NCBI GenBank assembly: GCA_027625915.1
Contig: JANTQA010000008.1
Span: 486,001-550,000 of the forward strand
Length of the DNA: 64,000 bases
Direction: 5' to 3'
Source of the DNA: Anaeramoeba flamelloides
Taxonomy: Eukaryota; Metamonada; Anaeramoebidae
Below the pieces are notes generated by a model. That model was not told where the DNA came from, did not search any database, and worked only from the letters and a program-made list of their open reading frames with translations. Within the stretch, counting starts at the first letter, position 1, and each line of letters opens with the position of its first letter. Position numbers and translations under genes: made by a program. Below are positions 1-11,544 of the stretch, in pieces.

Positions 1-2611
1 ATCTAATAACAATTTCCTTCAAACTTTCTTTTAATGCTTCAATTATATTTCAATAATTTCATTAAAAAAAAAAACAATCAAGTTTAAAAACAATCAGCTT
101 TTGAAAAGTTTTTTTTTTTTTTTTTTTTTTTAATTTAATCAAAAATATATTCGAAAGAGTCAAAAAATTCTTTTTAAAGAAGGTTTAATTCGATAATATA
201 GTTGATAATTTTTTTTTCTTTTGATAATATTTAACCTGCTCTCGTTTGTATAAAATTATTTATACTTGATTTTCTGATAATAAATATATAAAAGTTGAAT
301 ATTAGAATCTTAAAAAAAGAAAATTATTTTCTGAATATAATGTGACTAATAAACTTCACATTTTCTTTGAAGCCGTGTAATATATATATATATATATATA
401 TGTTCAAAAATAAACTAAATTTCAATTTTTTGGACACAGTGTAAACTGTTGAAAGAATAACAATACCACACTTTACATTCAATTTGGAAATAATTTTGAT
501 TTTTATAAACTATTTCATTTTTTATCTTTTTCGTTTTGTTTTCATTTCCTTTTTACTGGTTACGTAATCTGTTTCCTTAGATCAATGATTTTTTTTTTAA
601 ATGGTTGATAGAAGGTTAGTATTAAGTTTGTTAAATTTTAAAAAATCACATATAATTAATTGATGGAATCTCATCATTTTCATCGATCAATATTTGTTGG
701 TGAAATTTTAACAATATTACTAATACATTTTTTATTCCTCTCCTTTCATTATTTTGGAGACACTATTTTTTATTTTTTTGTTTTACAGTTTTTTCTTTTA
801 TTTAGATAAAAATGATTACTTATAAAAACATTAATACCCAGTAACTTAAATGTGGTTTTATATTAGGTTTGTCAAAATATAATATATAGAGTTTTTTTTT
901 TTTTTTTGTATTTTTGATTTTGGTTGTGTCCAAAGTTTTGGGATGGGGTTTATATAAATATTTCGTATTTTATTATTATTTATTTTGAAGTGGGGTTATA
1001 TATTTTCTTCTTGTGGTATTGATTAGATTTTGTTTAATAATTTTAATAAAAAATAATATTTGTCTGTATTATTGACCAATGATAGAATATAATAAGAATC
1101 TTTATTTAAGTAATATCAATGATAAATTTTCTTAGTTTAATTTATTTATAATGATATTTTTTTTTGCATTCTTTAAATTAGGATAATTATCATAAAAAAA
1201 TCGATCAAAATCTTTAACAATTTCTAGAATAGAAATAATACTTTTACAAATTTCAACATTTAGTTTTGATTTTTTTTATCAGAAGTAGAATAATATCTGT
1301 TAAAATACTACTTTTTTTTACTTTTAGAATGGTTGTTTCAACCTTCAATTTTAAATATTTTTTTTTAAATTGTAAAACAAAAAAGAAAATTTTTAAAATA
1401 TTTATTGGTTTCTCAAATCAAAAAAATGCATTTACATAAACTATTTTTCATTTTTTATAATAATAATTAAGTTTACGTCTAATTTTCAGCATTGCTTGTA
1501 AAAGTATTTATTATTAGATTTTCTCTAAATTACTTTAAGATTTGAATTTAATAATTATATGCTTCACTAGTCTGTTTATGAAAGTTGTATAAAATAGATA
1601 TTTTACAATTTTTGAGATAAATACAGAGTTTTGTATATTTACCCAGATTTTTTTAATCTTAAATATAGTATCTAATTATTTTAATATACTAATAACAATT
1701 TTAATTATAAATCCATTTGGCAAACAACAATCTTTCAAATTTAAAAATAAATTATTTTTTCAAACCAAGTATTTGTGCTCATCAAACTATTTTATATTGA
1801 AAATCCATTCATGCTCAAAAATCACAAAGGAAGTTTCGTTTAACATTACCAAAATTTGGATAAATGTATGAAACTCTTTGTTTATTTCTAAAATTGTCAA
1901 ATATCTATTTTTTACATAATTCCTTATTTACACTTGTAGTTCAAATACTTTTTTTATTCAGTTCAAAAAAAAGTGATTTTTATTTTTCAAGTAAACTATT
2001 TTCATCAAAGGTTTTCACTTGTGATGAGTGAATTGCTTGTATTTCAGGTATTGAATCGATATTTGAAGGATTAATTTATTTTGGATATTACAAAAGTGAA
2101 ATTATTTTTTAACATTTTCTTTTTTTTTTTAGATTTTTTTTTAAAATAGCAATCCATTTCTAATTTTTTTTTATAATTACAAGATGCATAGTAAATTAGT
2201 AAAAACATGTTATTCTATTGTTTTTGAAATATTGATTATGATTTTATAATAATTGTCTATTGATTTCAATTTAAATTTTTTTTGATTTTCGATTAAAGAT
2301 CAAAATGAACCTTGTTGTTTTTCTCAATAAATTTCATTAGAATTTGAACATTTCATTTTCAAGAAAATATACTGAATTATTAGTTTTCAATCAGATACAT
2401 ATTCAAACTATTCTTTGATGTGTATTATTTGTTCATTTCTTATTTGCAATTTCAAAGGTCAATTATATAAATAATAGATATTTGAAAAAAAAAAAAAAAA
2501 AAAAATGTATACTTTGTAAGAAACCAAGTTTATCATTAATATCGAAAAGATAATTTAGCAAACACCTAAGTTGTCAAAAAAAAAAAAAAAACATTTAAAG
2601 GGGTAAATCCC
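1..2611. other. AT-rich intergenic DNA, no gene seen
   Basis: No open frame longer than chance and no coding-like exon was recognised. The stretch holds poly-A/T tracts and an (AT)n run near 380-402. Around 640-945 there is a diverged minus-strand match to repeat family F, including the TTTGGACACA-type end motif near 925-940. Confidence 0.6.
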
Positions 2612-2615
2612 TTAA

Positions 2616-3311
2616 GTGTCTAGTCATTTACCATGAATATGCTCCATACTCAAGCTGTGACCTGAGACCCAATAGGGTATTGTGAAATAGCCCTTCTTTT
2701 AGTTGACAGAATTCAAATAACAAAAAAAAAAAATTTCATTAGATCTCTATTGGCAAAAAATTCAACGAAAAAAAAATAAATTTGAAAGAGTTCTCAATTT
2801 TCAAAAAATCCAAATTTATAAAAAAAAAATTTATTTTTTATCATTTTTGATTACGAAATAGTTAAATTTCTTTAATTTGTAACAAATTGCATTCTTGAAT
2901 TGGAAAAATTAATTTAATTCGATTTAATCTGATTTGTGGTTATTTTGTAACCCTCTAAATTTGACCAAGTATGGATTATGTAACATTCTTTCCATAAAAA
3001 TAACTCATTTGAAAAATGTAAAAAAAAGAAAAAAAAATTCACTGAGATCTCAAAAAGCGTCAAAGAGCAACACTTCAAAACTGGCATAGTTGTTTTCGAA
3101 ATTGTAATTCAAAACTATTCTAATTGGAAATTGAGTGTCTATCTTAGGCGCTTTTTTATAAAAATGTACTCATCTTTGGTTGTTGATTTTTGGAGATCGA
3201 TCATACATCATAGGTTGGTTGGTTTTTGATTACTTGTTAGGTACTCAGAAAAATTACTAAAAAGTTATTTTCCATTTCAGAAAAAAAATTTTCACCGTAA
3301 TGACTAGACCC
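2616..3311 (-). mobile_element. Family A TTAA-type non-autonomous DNA transposon, copy 1
   Basis: This is a 696 bp element flanked by TTAA at 2612-2615 and 3312-3315. Its ends are inverted: the left begins GTGTCTAGTCATTTACC and the right, read from the outside in, begins GGGTCTAGTCATTACGG. It matches the copies at 42810-43506 and 60459-61149 in reverse complement over its whole length. A TTAA target site with short inverted ends is known from piggyBac and Kolobok-like transposons. No transposase is encoded, so it is probably a MITE-like deletion derivative. The superfamily is inferred. Confidence 0.85.
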
Positions 3312-3315
3312 TTAA

Positions 3316-3760
3316 AAAAAAAAAAAAAAAAAATATATTTAAAAAAAAGACAGAATAAAAATTTTTTATTTGAATTTTAAATTGATTATTAATAATAGTA
3401 ATATGCCTTTAAGATAATTTACGTTTTTTAATATTAATAAATTAAAAAATAAGTAAACAAACACGAATAATATTTGGAAGGGTTTAAAAGGAATTAAGCT
3501 ACAAGACAAATCGATATTGAAAAAAAAAAAAATCCAGAAATATTATTAAAAAGAATAAAACATTCAGTGTTTAGTGAATAAAAAGCATTTTTTGAAGGAA
3601 TATTTTTTTGATTTTGTTATTATAGGTTTGGATAATAATTGATATGATTCAAAAAATTTTATCTAGTAAAAATTACAATAAATCTAAAAAATAACAAAAT
3701 TCATAAAAAAGGTAAAAGATTATCCAGTAAAATAAAAAAAAAAAGGCAAAATTGCGGTTA
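3316..3760. other. AT-rich 3' flank of the RING/TRAF gene
   Basis: This carries A-rich runs and no coding signal. It contains the presumed 3' untranslated region and polyadenylation site of the minus-strand gene that ends at 3761. No specific signal could be chosen. Confidence 0.5.
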
Positions 3761-6277
3761 TTATTTTTTTAATAAGGATTTAATTTCTAAATCATTTTTA
3801 ATTCCTACCAAATTTGAAGTCACAATAAGTTTTTTCAAAGTATTATTTACTTTTAACATTTCAACTAAAGCATTTCCACCTTCTTGTCTTATACCATTAG
3901 AAGATATATTCAAACTAGTTAATGTTTTGTTATGGTTTTTCAGAGAATTAGCCAAAGCGACTGCGCCTTCATCCTTTGCATAATTTTGGGTAATATCTAA
4001 AGACTTGAGAGTAAAATTATTTGAGAGCCCTGTTGCCAAATGTACAACACCGTGCCCCATGAAATTCCAACTTAAGTCTAGATGCAACAAAGTATTATTT
4101 TCCGGTAAAAGGATGTTAAACATTTCGCCTAACGAATTACAAAAATTCTTACACAAGATCAATGATTCCAAATTTTGAAAGTTCATCAGTGTTACGATGA
4201 TTTCTGCAATGGTCCTCTGGTTCGAATACCTCAGCGAATCTGTCAAATTGACACAGCGTACATCGCTCACCGTATTAAAAATGTTTAACCATTCCTTTTG
4301 CCCATGGAATTTCATCCCTGTAAAATCCAAGAGGGTCCATGGCCTTTGGCTATTCCGTCTTAGTGTTTGGAATTTTGAATTAACCAACCCAATTCTAAAA
4401 AAAGAGATAACATCTAAATAATCCATTATTTCAAAGATTAATTCATCGTCTAATCTTAAGAAATCCGATCCATCAGGAGATTGCACTTCACGATCAATCC
4501 CTCGAAGCTTGAATTCTTTTTTTGATTGTATTTGATTTTCTTTTTCAATTTCAATTTCTTTTTTTGTTTCTTTTTCATTTGTTTCTGTTTTTTTATTGTT
4601 CTCAATTTTTTTTTGTTCACTTTCCTTTTCTTTTTCTTCATTTTCATTTTCGTTTTCTTTTTCTTCTGTTTTTGTTACTTTTTCTTCATTTTCTATTTGA
4701 ATTTCAATTTCTTTTTGTTCATTTTCTTTTTGTAAATTTTCATTTTGTACATTTTCTTTTTCTTCATTTTTGTTTTGTTTATTTTCTTGATTTGTATTTG
4801 CGTTTTTTTCTTCATTTTCTCTTTCTTTTTGGATTTCTGTTTTTTTTTCTTCATTTTTCTTTTGTTCATTTTCCTTTTGTTCGTTTTCCTTTTGTTTGTT
4901 TTCTTTTTCTTCATTTTTGTTTTCAATTATTTTTGGTTTGTTTTCAATTCCTTGATAATTTTTATCTTTCTTTTTGGTATTGGTTTCTTCTTTCATCTTT
5001 TGATTCTGTAATTCATTCCCTTTTTCAATTTCGATCTGTTTTTCTTTTACTGTATTATTTGCATTTTGTTTAATATTTTCTTTTTCGTTTTCAATTTCTG
5101 GTACTGTTTTTGTTTCTTTTTTAATTTCAATTTCAATTGCTTGGTTTAAAATTGTATGTGAGTTTTCTTTGACTTTCTCAGTAGTTTCTTTTTTTTCTTC
5201 TTGTACAATTTTTGGCTTTTGTTCTCCGATTTGGGTATTAATTTCCTTATTAATTTCCTTTTTGTTTTTGTTGTTTGTGTTTGTGGGTGATTGCTTATTT
5301 TGGATGCTTTGATCGGGTTTTTTAATTGGGGATTGCTTGTTTTCTGTCTGTATATACATTGGCTTTCTTTGGTTTACTGGTGACAATTTAGACTGCTGAA
5401 GTGCCTTTGTTGTTAGGTTTGGTCTCTGGGTGGGACTAAGAGGCGCGCTGTAAATTTTTATTAATTTGTTTTTTTTTGGGTCATTCTTTTTGATGGTAGG
5501 CTGTTTGTTTTGAGAAGACTTTTTTTGATAAAAGAGCTTTTTCTGGTTTTCTTTCCATTCGTTATCTGTTTCAATTAAACCTGTAATTTCCTGGAGTTGT
5601 TCAACTTCAAAGTGTAGTTTATCAATTTCATCTTGAAACATCCGAAGCATCGTTTCAGAGATTTCAGAAAACACGATAAGGCCTCTTACTTTATGGTATT
5701 TACAATCCTTTAAATGGTTGTTGTAATCCTTCCTTTGTACCACTCCCTGGCAGCCATAAATGGAATGCACACACTTCATTGGGTAGCATTGGCAAGTTTT
5801 TTCATAGTGGCTCTTTTGTTGCCCCTTTTCAATTGTGGACTGGCAAAAGGGACACAGATCTTGGGTCTTGGCGCAAGTTTTTACATGCTTATATTTTTCA
5901 TTGAAAATGATTTTTTCATCACAGCCATATGGGCATTTGATTTCCCTATACAGACACTTTTCAACATGCTCGCCGAGATCAATGAGTTTAATAGGTGATT
6001 TGCAACCATTTGTGTAATTTGGGCATTGCACATCCAAGTAACTTATTTTTTGATTAATGATTTCTGAATTAACTGAAATTTGGTATTCCTTGTTCGAAAA
6101 TGGCTGTTGACAAATTGGACAATCCTCATTGTTTTCAAACAAGTATTGAAGACACAATTTGCAAAATGTGTGTTTACAACACGAATCAATGGGTTCCTGG
6201 AAGGGTTGCTGACAAACGCTGCAAATTAAACTTTCTTCAATATTATTCGAAACAAATTTATAGTGTTTTTTAAACAT
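3761..6277 (-). CDS. RING + TRAF-type zinc finger + F-box + LRR protein
   Basis: This is a single uninterrupted 838-aa frame, ATG at 6277 to TAA. It opens with a C3HC4 RING finger (C19, C22, C34, H36, C39, C42, C53, C56). A block of Cys/His TRAF-type zinc fingers follows at about 85-194 (for example CPNYTNGC and CPYGC). A Lys/Glu/Asn-rich linker spans about 240-595. An F-box-like segment lies near 605-655 (starts FLRLDDELIFEIMDYLD). Ribonuclease-inhibitor-type leucine-rich repeats run from about 680 to the end (LHLDLSWN, LKSLDITQN, LTSLNISSN). RING domains usually act as E3 ubiquitin ligases and F-boxes bind Skp1, so one protein carries two ubiquitin-ligase signatures plus a substrate-binding LRR. 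The function is inferred. The F-box is the least certain domain. The strong simple-sequence bias of the linker also produces long false frames on the opposite strand. Confidence 0.95.
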   Translation of the reverse strand: MFKKHYKFVSNNIEESLICSVCQQPFQEPIDSCCKHTFCKLCLQYLFENNEDCPICQQPFSNKEYQISVNSEIINQKISYLDVQCPNYTNGCKSPIKLIDLGEHVEKCLYREIKCPYGCDEKIIFNEKYKHVKTCAKTQDLCPFCQSTIEKGQQKSHYEKTCQCYPMKCVHSIYGCQGVVQRKDYNNHLKDCKYHKVRGLIVFSEISETMLRMFQDEIDKLHFEVEQLQEITGLIETDNEWKENQKKLFYQKKSSQNKQPTIKKNDPKKNKLIKIYSAPLSPTQRPNLTTKALQQSKLSPVNQRKPMYIQTENKQSPIKKPDQSIQNKQSPTNTNNKNKKEINKEINTQIGEQKPKIVQEEKKETTEKVKENSHTILNQAIEIEIKKETKTVPEIENEKENIKQNANNTVKEKQIEIEKGNELQNQKMKEETNTKKKDKNYQGIENKPKIIENKNEEKENKQKENEQKENEQKKNEEKKTEIQKERENEEKNANTNQENKQNKNEEKENVQNENLQKENEQKEIEIQIENEEKVTKTEEKENENENEEKEKESEQKKIENNKKTETNEKETKKEIEIEKENQIQSKKEFKLRGIDREVQSPDGSDFLRLDDELIFEIMDYLDVISFFRIGLVNSKFQTLRRNSQRPWTLLDFTGMKFHGQKEWLNIFNTVSDVRCVNLTDSLRYSNQRTIAEIIVTLMNFQNLESLILCKNFCNSLGEMFNILLPENNTLLHLDLSWNFMGHGVVHLATGLSNNFTLKSLDITQNYAKDEGAVALANSLKNHNKTLTSLNISSNGIRQEGGNALVEMLKVNNTLKKLIVTSNLVGIKNDLEIKSLLKK

Positions 6278-7640
6278 TAAAAAAAAGTATCAATGTCGAA
6301 AAGATTTAAACTCAAAAAAATGAGATCGAAACTAAAGATTAATAGAAAACTAATTTATCACTTTGAGAAGAACTCATGTGAAATACTGTTTATTATCTAA
6401 TAATTTAATTTTCTTATTTTATTAAAGAGGTAAAATATAAATTCTTTTTACATTGAAAGATTTTCTTTTTCAACTAAAGATGGACATTCCTTTGTTTACG
6501 AATAGACATCAATTAATTACTATTTATAAGTAAAGTGATAAAATGTCAATTGTTTGCTGTGTGTTGGAAATTAAAAATGGATAAAATTTTAGTTGATTTT
6601 CATTTTTCCAATTCAAATTATCCCTTTTATTTGAAGGTTATCAGTCGACCCTATCTACACCGAAGAAATTTATATTAAATATGGATCATGCAAATAATCA
6701 TTAAAAAGATACTGATACTTAAATATGATAAGCCCAGAAATTTTTATTTTCGGATTTTTTTGATTTACATAAAAAAGGGTTTTTTATAAAAAGACTGTAA
6801 TTTGTGACTTTATTATATTTTTTTTTTTTGACTCTCTTGTCGTCAAGATACTTTTGATATTTTTTTTTAGATAATCAAATTTTTTATAAAAGAAGATCCT
6901 CTCATTTTTTTTTTCGTTGGATTTTTAAAACAGAAGAAGTCCAATTTCACAAGATCCTTTTTTTGTGGTCAACGACTTCTTGAATATAAAGCAAATCCAT
7001 GGGAAGAAATTAGAACATTAAATATTTTATATTATTTTGATATCTAAGATCACCCAATATAAACTCCATTTCAAAATCATTTACCCATTAAAAATCAAAT
7101 TTTGAAAATAAATATTTTTATAAATTAAAGGTATCTTTGATAATAAAAAAATTACGATTTTAATATTTAGTTCTATCCACTAGAAAATTTTGTTTTTCAT
7201 ATAAAAATAAAATAAAAAAATATATAAAATAAATGCTATAAAATTGGGATATTGATTATAAAATTTAGTTAATAATCCAATACCAACAATTAAAAAATAC
7301 TAAATAAATAAATAGATAGGATAATTTACAATCTATTTCTTCAAAACTAACTTGAAAATCAAAAAAGGAAAATAAGAATGAAAATTCAACGGGTTTTTTA
7401 CTTATATATCAGTAATTTCCGTTACTTTTTAAAAAAATGATTTTCTATGAAGAAAATAAATACATTTGTGTATGTAAATGGTGAACTACAATACTTTTTC
7501 AAACAAAATTACCAAATTTTGAATACTAATAATTATTCTAAAACAAATTTACAATTTGAAAACCACAGTTAGTTTAATAATTTTGGAGAAAAACTACTCT
7601 TAGTTATATATAAAAAAATTATTATTTTAAACTTGAAAAA

Positions 7641-7673
<33 letters not shown>

Positions 7674-7682
7674 AGCTTCACT
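6278..7682. other. Intergenic region with repeat L and weak coding-like patches
   Basis: No confident gene. A 34-codon frame from ATG at about 6576 (starts MDKILVDFHF) and an AAG-AAG-led open segment at about 6934-7047 (contains KANPWEEIRTLN) after a possible acceptor look mildly coding, but they could not be joined into a convincing gene. Repeat family L lies at about 7085-7265. A (TA)n microsatellite is at about 7647-7672. Confidence 0.4.
7085..7265 (+). repeat. Dispersed repeat family L, copy 1
   Basis: About 180 bp matches 23160-23345 in the same orientation. Shared blocks include CATTAAAAATCAAATTTT and, about 150 bp later, AAAATTGGGAT. The family type is unknown. No inverted ends were identified. 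Confidence 0.6.
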
Positions 7683-7995
7683 TCAAAATTTGGACACACC
7701 AAAATTCAATTTTTGAAAAAAAAAACTTATTTAATCAATTCAAGAAGAAATACAAAATTAAAACTATTTATTTGATTGAAATTTTCATATTTTTTTATAA
7801 ATTACAGTATTCAAAACAATAAAAAAATAATTCTGAATACCAATAAATCAAGAGTGTGTTAATAATTTTGGAGAGAGTAAAATAAAAAAATAAATTGAGA
7901 AATTTGGTAAAATTATATTAGAATTATTTGATCAATCAAAGAGTTTGATACCGTAAAATAATTGTATTAGAGTTCTTCTATTTTAAAAAAAACAA
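7683..7995 (+). repeat. Dispersed repeat family F, copy with TTTGGACACACC end
   Basis: About 310 bp is shared with 62940-63240 in the same orientation. The copies share CAAGAAGAAA, TTTTTTATAAATTACA and TTTTGGAGAGAGTAAAA and end in a GTTCTTCTATTTT block. The left end reads TTTGGACACACCAAAATTC. A similar motif recurs near 925-940 and 37985-37996, so it may be a transposon terminus. Classification as a DNA transposon remnant is inferred. Confidence 0.65.
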
Positions 7996-8329
7996 GTTTA
8001 TCAACATATAAATTGTTCAAAAAAAAATATGGATCAAAAGAAACTAATTACATAATTCTTAAAATGAAAGGAAAATAAAAAAACTAAATTATGAAAAAAT
8101 GATTTTCATATTTTAAAAAAATAAAAATTATTTCCAATTTGGATTGAATTGTTTTATTTTGGATATCTGAAATATTTTATTGTATGAAAAATTTTGAATT
8201 TGAGTTTGTATATTAAACTTCTTTATTTGTGTTCTTTAACTTCCTGTGTTTTTTTTATTTTTTTTAAAATGAAAAAATATCTGATTAAAAACATCAAACC
8301 ATTAATTGAATAAAATTTCACATAATATA

Positions 8330-8522
8330 CAGTTAGTTTCACTTTTAAGGCACAAATTTTCATCGTAATTTACGGCACAAAAAAATCTCAAATTAATATA
8401 CTAAATTTGGAATTTTTTTTTACAATTTATTTTTCGATAATCTGAATTATGTGCCTTAATTTGAGATTTTTATTGTGCTTTAATTTTCCTAGAATTTTAT
8501 GCCTTAAAAGTGGAACTGACTG
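8330..8522. mobile_element. Mariner-type MITE (family M), intact 193 bp copy
   Basis: The element is flanked by TA on both sides. It starts CAGTTAGTTTCACTTTTAAG and its other end, read inward, starts CAGTCAGTTCCACTTTTAAG. The inverted ends extend for roughly 65-70 bp, so the whole element is close to a palindrome that could fold into one long hairpin. TA target sites and CAGT-type ends are typical of the Tc1/mariner superfamily. There is no coding capacity. A second copy lies at 44129-44837. Confidence 0.88.
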
Positions 8523-9589
8523 TATTTTTTTAAAGTCATTAATATTACAACATATAATATTAAGAAGTACTTATTTATTATATTATTCCCAAATTGCGAT
8601 TGATATAAAAATTATAATCCATTTTGTCATTTTTTAATATCATAATATTAAAATTGACAATATTTTCTACAATTATTTCTCAATTTTTTAACTCTTTTCA
8701 AACAAAAAAAAATAAATTAAATTAATAATTATAAAAAAAATCCTAATAATCATCTAATGTTTTTTTTAAAAAAATAAGAATATCGCATGTGCAATAAATG
8801 ATTTCTTTATATTTAAATTTTTATCTTAAATTTGTATTTTTTTTTTTTGATCTATTTTTGGTTAAACCACAATTATTATTAAATCAAGTATTGATAATCT
8901 TATAAATTTCAACACAATATAATATCAATATATAAAATTATTCAAGAATTTGGACCAAACTAAATATCAGTGGGACCTAAAAAATAAAACAAAATATCTG
9001 AAATAAATTATTTAGGAATCTGGTTCGAAAAAAAAAACATTGACAGAAAATTTTTTATAAAGTAAAAATGACTTCATCAAAAATCAAAACAATTTTTATC
9101 CAACAAAAATTTTCAAATGGTAAAACTACTTATGAATAAATAAATATATATCATCTATTTATTTTGTGGATTCGTTTAATTTAATCTAACTCGAAAATAT
9201 TATGACCCATTAGGTATTTGGATAAATAAATAAAAGTCACAAAATTTTTAAAAATTAGCTCACTTTCTCCCAGGATATATATTTAACTGAAAGAAAAATT
9301 TTATTATAACTGACAATTTCTAAATATAAAAGAAGATTTAAACTCAAAAAGAAATTAGAAATTCTTTGCTGTGAACAGAGATCAAAAAATTTAAAATTTA
9401 AAAAAAAGACAACAAAAATATTAATTGGAAAGCGGAAAATCTGAAATTGCTAAATTTTATTAGATGGAAATCTTAACCAATTTATAGAAATCTTGATAAC
9501 ACAATGTTCTAGATGTAAATTTTAAGAATATTTAAATTTTATTCGACGAAACAACAATTTAAATGAACATTCGTTTCATCAAGTTATTT
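8523..9589. other. AT-rich intergenic DNA
   Basis: I see no gene, RNA or clear repeat unit here. Confidence 0.5.
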
Positions 9590-10560
9590 ATAGTGCCTTA
9601 AAGTGCCTAGTTTTTTTTTATTTAAGAAATAAAACTGAAAATTTCTAAAATTTTCTTTTTATTTCTTAAATTAAAATAAAACTAACTAACAAAAAAACGA
9701 AAATGGGGGGGTTCAACTTCCATCTTAAAACTCAGAAATTTCACAAATTATCTAAATAGTTATTCTCTGCGTTATTATAAAAAGAAAATAAAAACAAATT
9801 CTAATAATTAGCATAAAAAATATCATAACTCAGAAAATAGAGGAAGATATTGATAATTTTTTCTGGGATTTCCCATTCTATGGAGAAAATCTGAAATTTT
9901 GAATTCAAGAATTAATTCGAATAAACCAAAATCATTAAGATAATACCTTTAATTTAATTCAAAGCTAAGACTTATTATTTATTTTATTATTAGTTAATGA
10001 TAAAGAAAATTATGATTCTTTATTAAACCTTCTAAACAAAAATTGAGAAATAAGGGAAGTTCTGTTAAGTCCTGCCGAGTACCTAGGTTTTTTTTAAAAA
10101 AATTTTCAAATGTAAAGAAAATTAAATGAAATTTCCTGTTTATTTCAAAAATCAAAAAAAAAAAACTAACGGTGGTTTTCTTGAGGTTTTCTCTTTTATT
10201 TGTTAAGTATTCTCGGTTTTTTTGAGGTTTTCTATTTTATTTGTGAAGTGTTCTAACTTTTTTTGACTTTTCTATTTATTTGTGAAGTCTTCTAGGTTTT
10301 TTTAACTTTAAAAAAAAACCTAACGAAAATCTATTGATTTTCATTTTAAACAGAAAACCCAAGAAGTAACAACACTTTTCCAGAATTCAGTAAAAAATAG
10401 AGAAAAATCTTTCATTTTACACACTTCTCTTGGATTCTTGAAAAGCTAACTTAGGGTTTTTTATTAATTTGAGAAATAAACAGAAATTTAAATTAATTTT
10501 CAGTTTATTTCCAAAATTAAAACAAAAAAGATAACAGCTGTTAGGGGAAAACAATTTCCT
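9590..10560 (+). repeat. Repeat family G with three ~41 bp tandem units
   Basis: The segment is related to 33500-34010 and 38490-38820. All contain blocks about protein-length-independent motifs such as AATAAACAGAAA, TTTCGGTTTATTT and TTAGGTTTT. At about 10184-10310 three imperfect tandem units of about 41 bp share TTTTATTTGTGAAGT followed by TTCTAGG. Sense and antisense versions of the unit occur, so the family probably has inverted internal repeats. No protein is encoded. It could be a large foldback MITE. Confidence 0.5.
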
Positions 10561-10608
10561 CCCTTCAAAATAAAAAAAAAAAAAAAAATTCAACAGATTT
10601 AACCTCTT

Positions 10609-10905
10609 GTGAAAAAAACTGAAATAGGGAAAAAAAAATGTAACCCGTTTTTTAATTGGAACTATACTGAAAAAGAAAAGTTAGTTCAATTAATAAAAGA
10701 AAAAATAAATGACTTAAGGACAAAATGGTGGATTAAATTCAATATAAGTTTTATTAATTCTATCTTTTGGTATGGGTTTTTATTGGATAGATCAATTAAT
10801 AAAAATTTGTTAAAAAACGATTATTTTTGCGATCTCCAAAACCAATTACAAGATGTTGACAAACAAATAGATTTAAATAGGAATTGTCAATTGGATCGAA
10901 AATAA
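10609..10905 (+). other. 98-codon open frame without ATG, unrecognised
   Basis: The frame is open from a GTG codon to TAA and reads like soluble protein in part (KEKLVQLIKEKINDLRTKWW). It has no ATG and no known motif. At this base composition one such frame in 64 kb is expected by chance. The DNA at its start resembles repeat family I near 39631 (TAACCCGTTTTTTAATTGG versus CAACCCGATTTTTAATTGG). It may be a repeat remnant or an orphan exon. Confidence 0.2.
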
Positions 10906-10983
10906 TACTAGTAGATTATTCTTTAAAGTTAGTTGTCTTCTGCTCTTAATTGATCTTTCTTTTAATTTTCTCGTAAGCTTACT

Positions 10984-11040
10984 AATTAAAAATCTGTTTG
11001 CATTTTTTCTTACCCTGTTTCACCTTTTTTTCTCGAACGG
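10984..11040 (+). repeat. 57-bp conserved motif shared with 20503-20555
   Basis: The two sites share a T-rich block ending TGTTTCAC, then T7 and CGAACGG, and the preceding TTAAAAATCT. One lies 5' of the E2F-like gene and one 3' of the LRR gene. A remnant of repeat family I is more likely than a regulatory element, because 39726-39765 has a partial reverse match. Confidence 0.4.
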
Positions 11041-11544
11041 TAAATAAATTTTTGGAGTGAAAATAAAAGATCAATATTTAATAGATATTCAAGGATTCAA
11101 TTTTTGTTTGATTTTTCTTGTACTTTTAAAATAAGATTAAATTTTGAAGTTAATTTGTACATATAAACTATCATAAATTATTAAAAGTGAAAGGTGTTCA
11201 AAATAAAAAAATTTTGACAAATTTGTCTTTTTTTGAAAATTTATAAAAATTTCTTGCTATTTTCGGCAAGCAACCAAAAATTTTAACAAAACAACATGAA
11301 AGCCTTTGAATTTTTTTCTTATAATGATTTATCTTAAAAACTTTATAAATTAATAAATAATTGTTCAAAACAAGTAATATATTGGGATTAAATCACTCTA
11401 ATAACAAAAAATACATACAGTTAGATTTATGTTTAGCTCAAGGTTTTGGAATTAACTCTCAAATCAAATTAAATTATTTTTTATTTTTCTATTTTTTTTT
11501 ATTTGACAAATTTTCAAATATTTTGAAAAAAAACAACAAACAAA

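Noticed and set aside
4215-4230. GGTTCGAATACC resembling a tRNA T-arm
   Set aside because: It lies inside the LRR-coding part of the RING/TRAF gene and has no acceptor or anticodon stem around it.
4522-5073. 183-codon plus-strand frame rich in Phe and Leu
   Set aside because: It is the antisense shadow of the Lys/Glu-rich linker of the RING/TRAF/F-box/LRR gene; GAA/AAA codons reversed give TTC/TTT.
8449-8637. 62-codon frame
   Set aside because: It begins inside the palindromic MITE and has no protein character.
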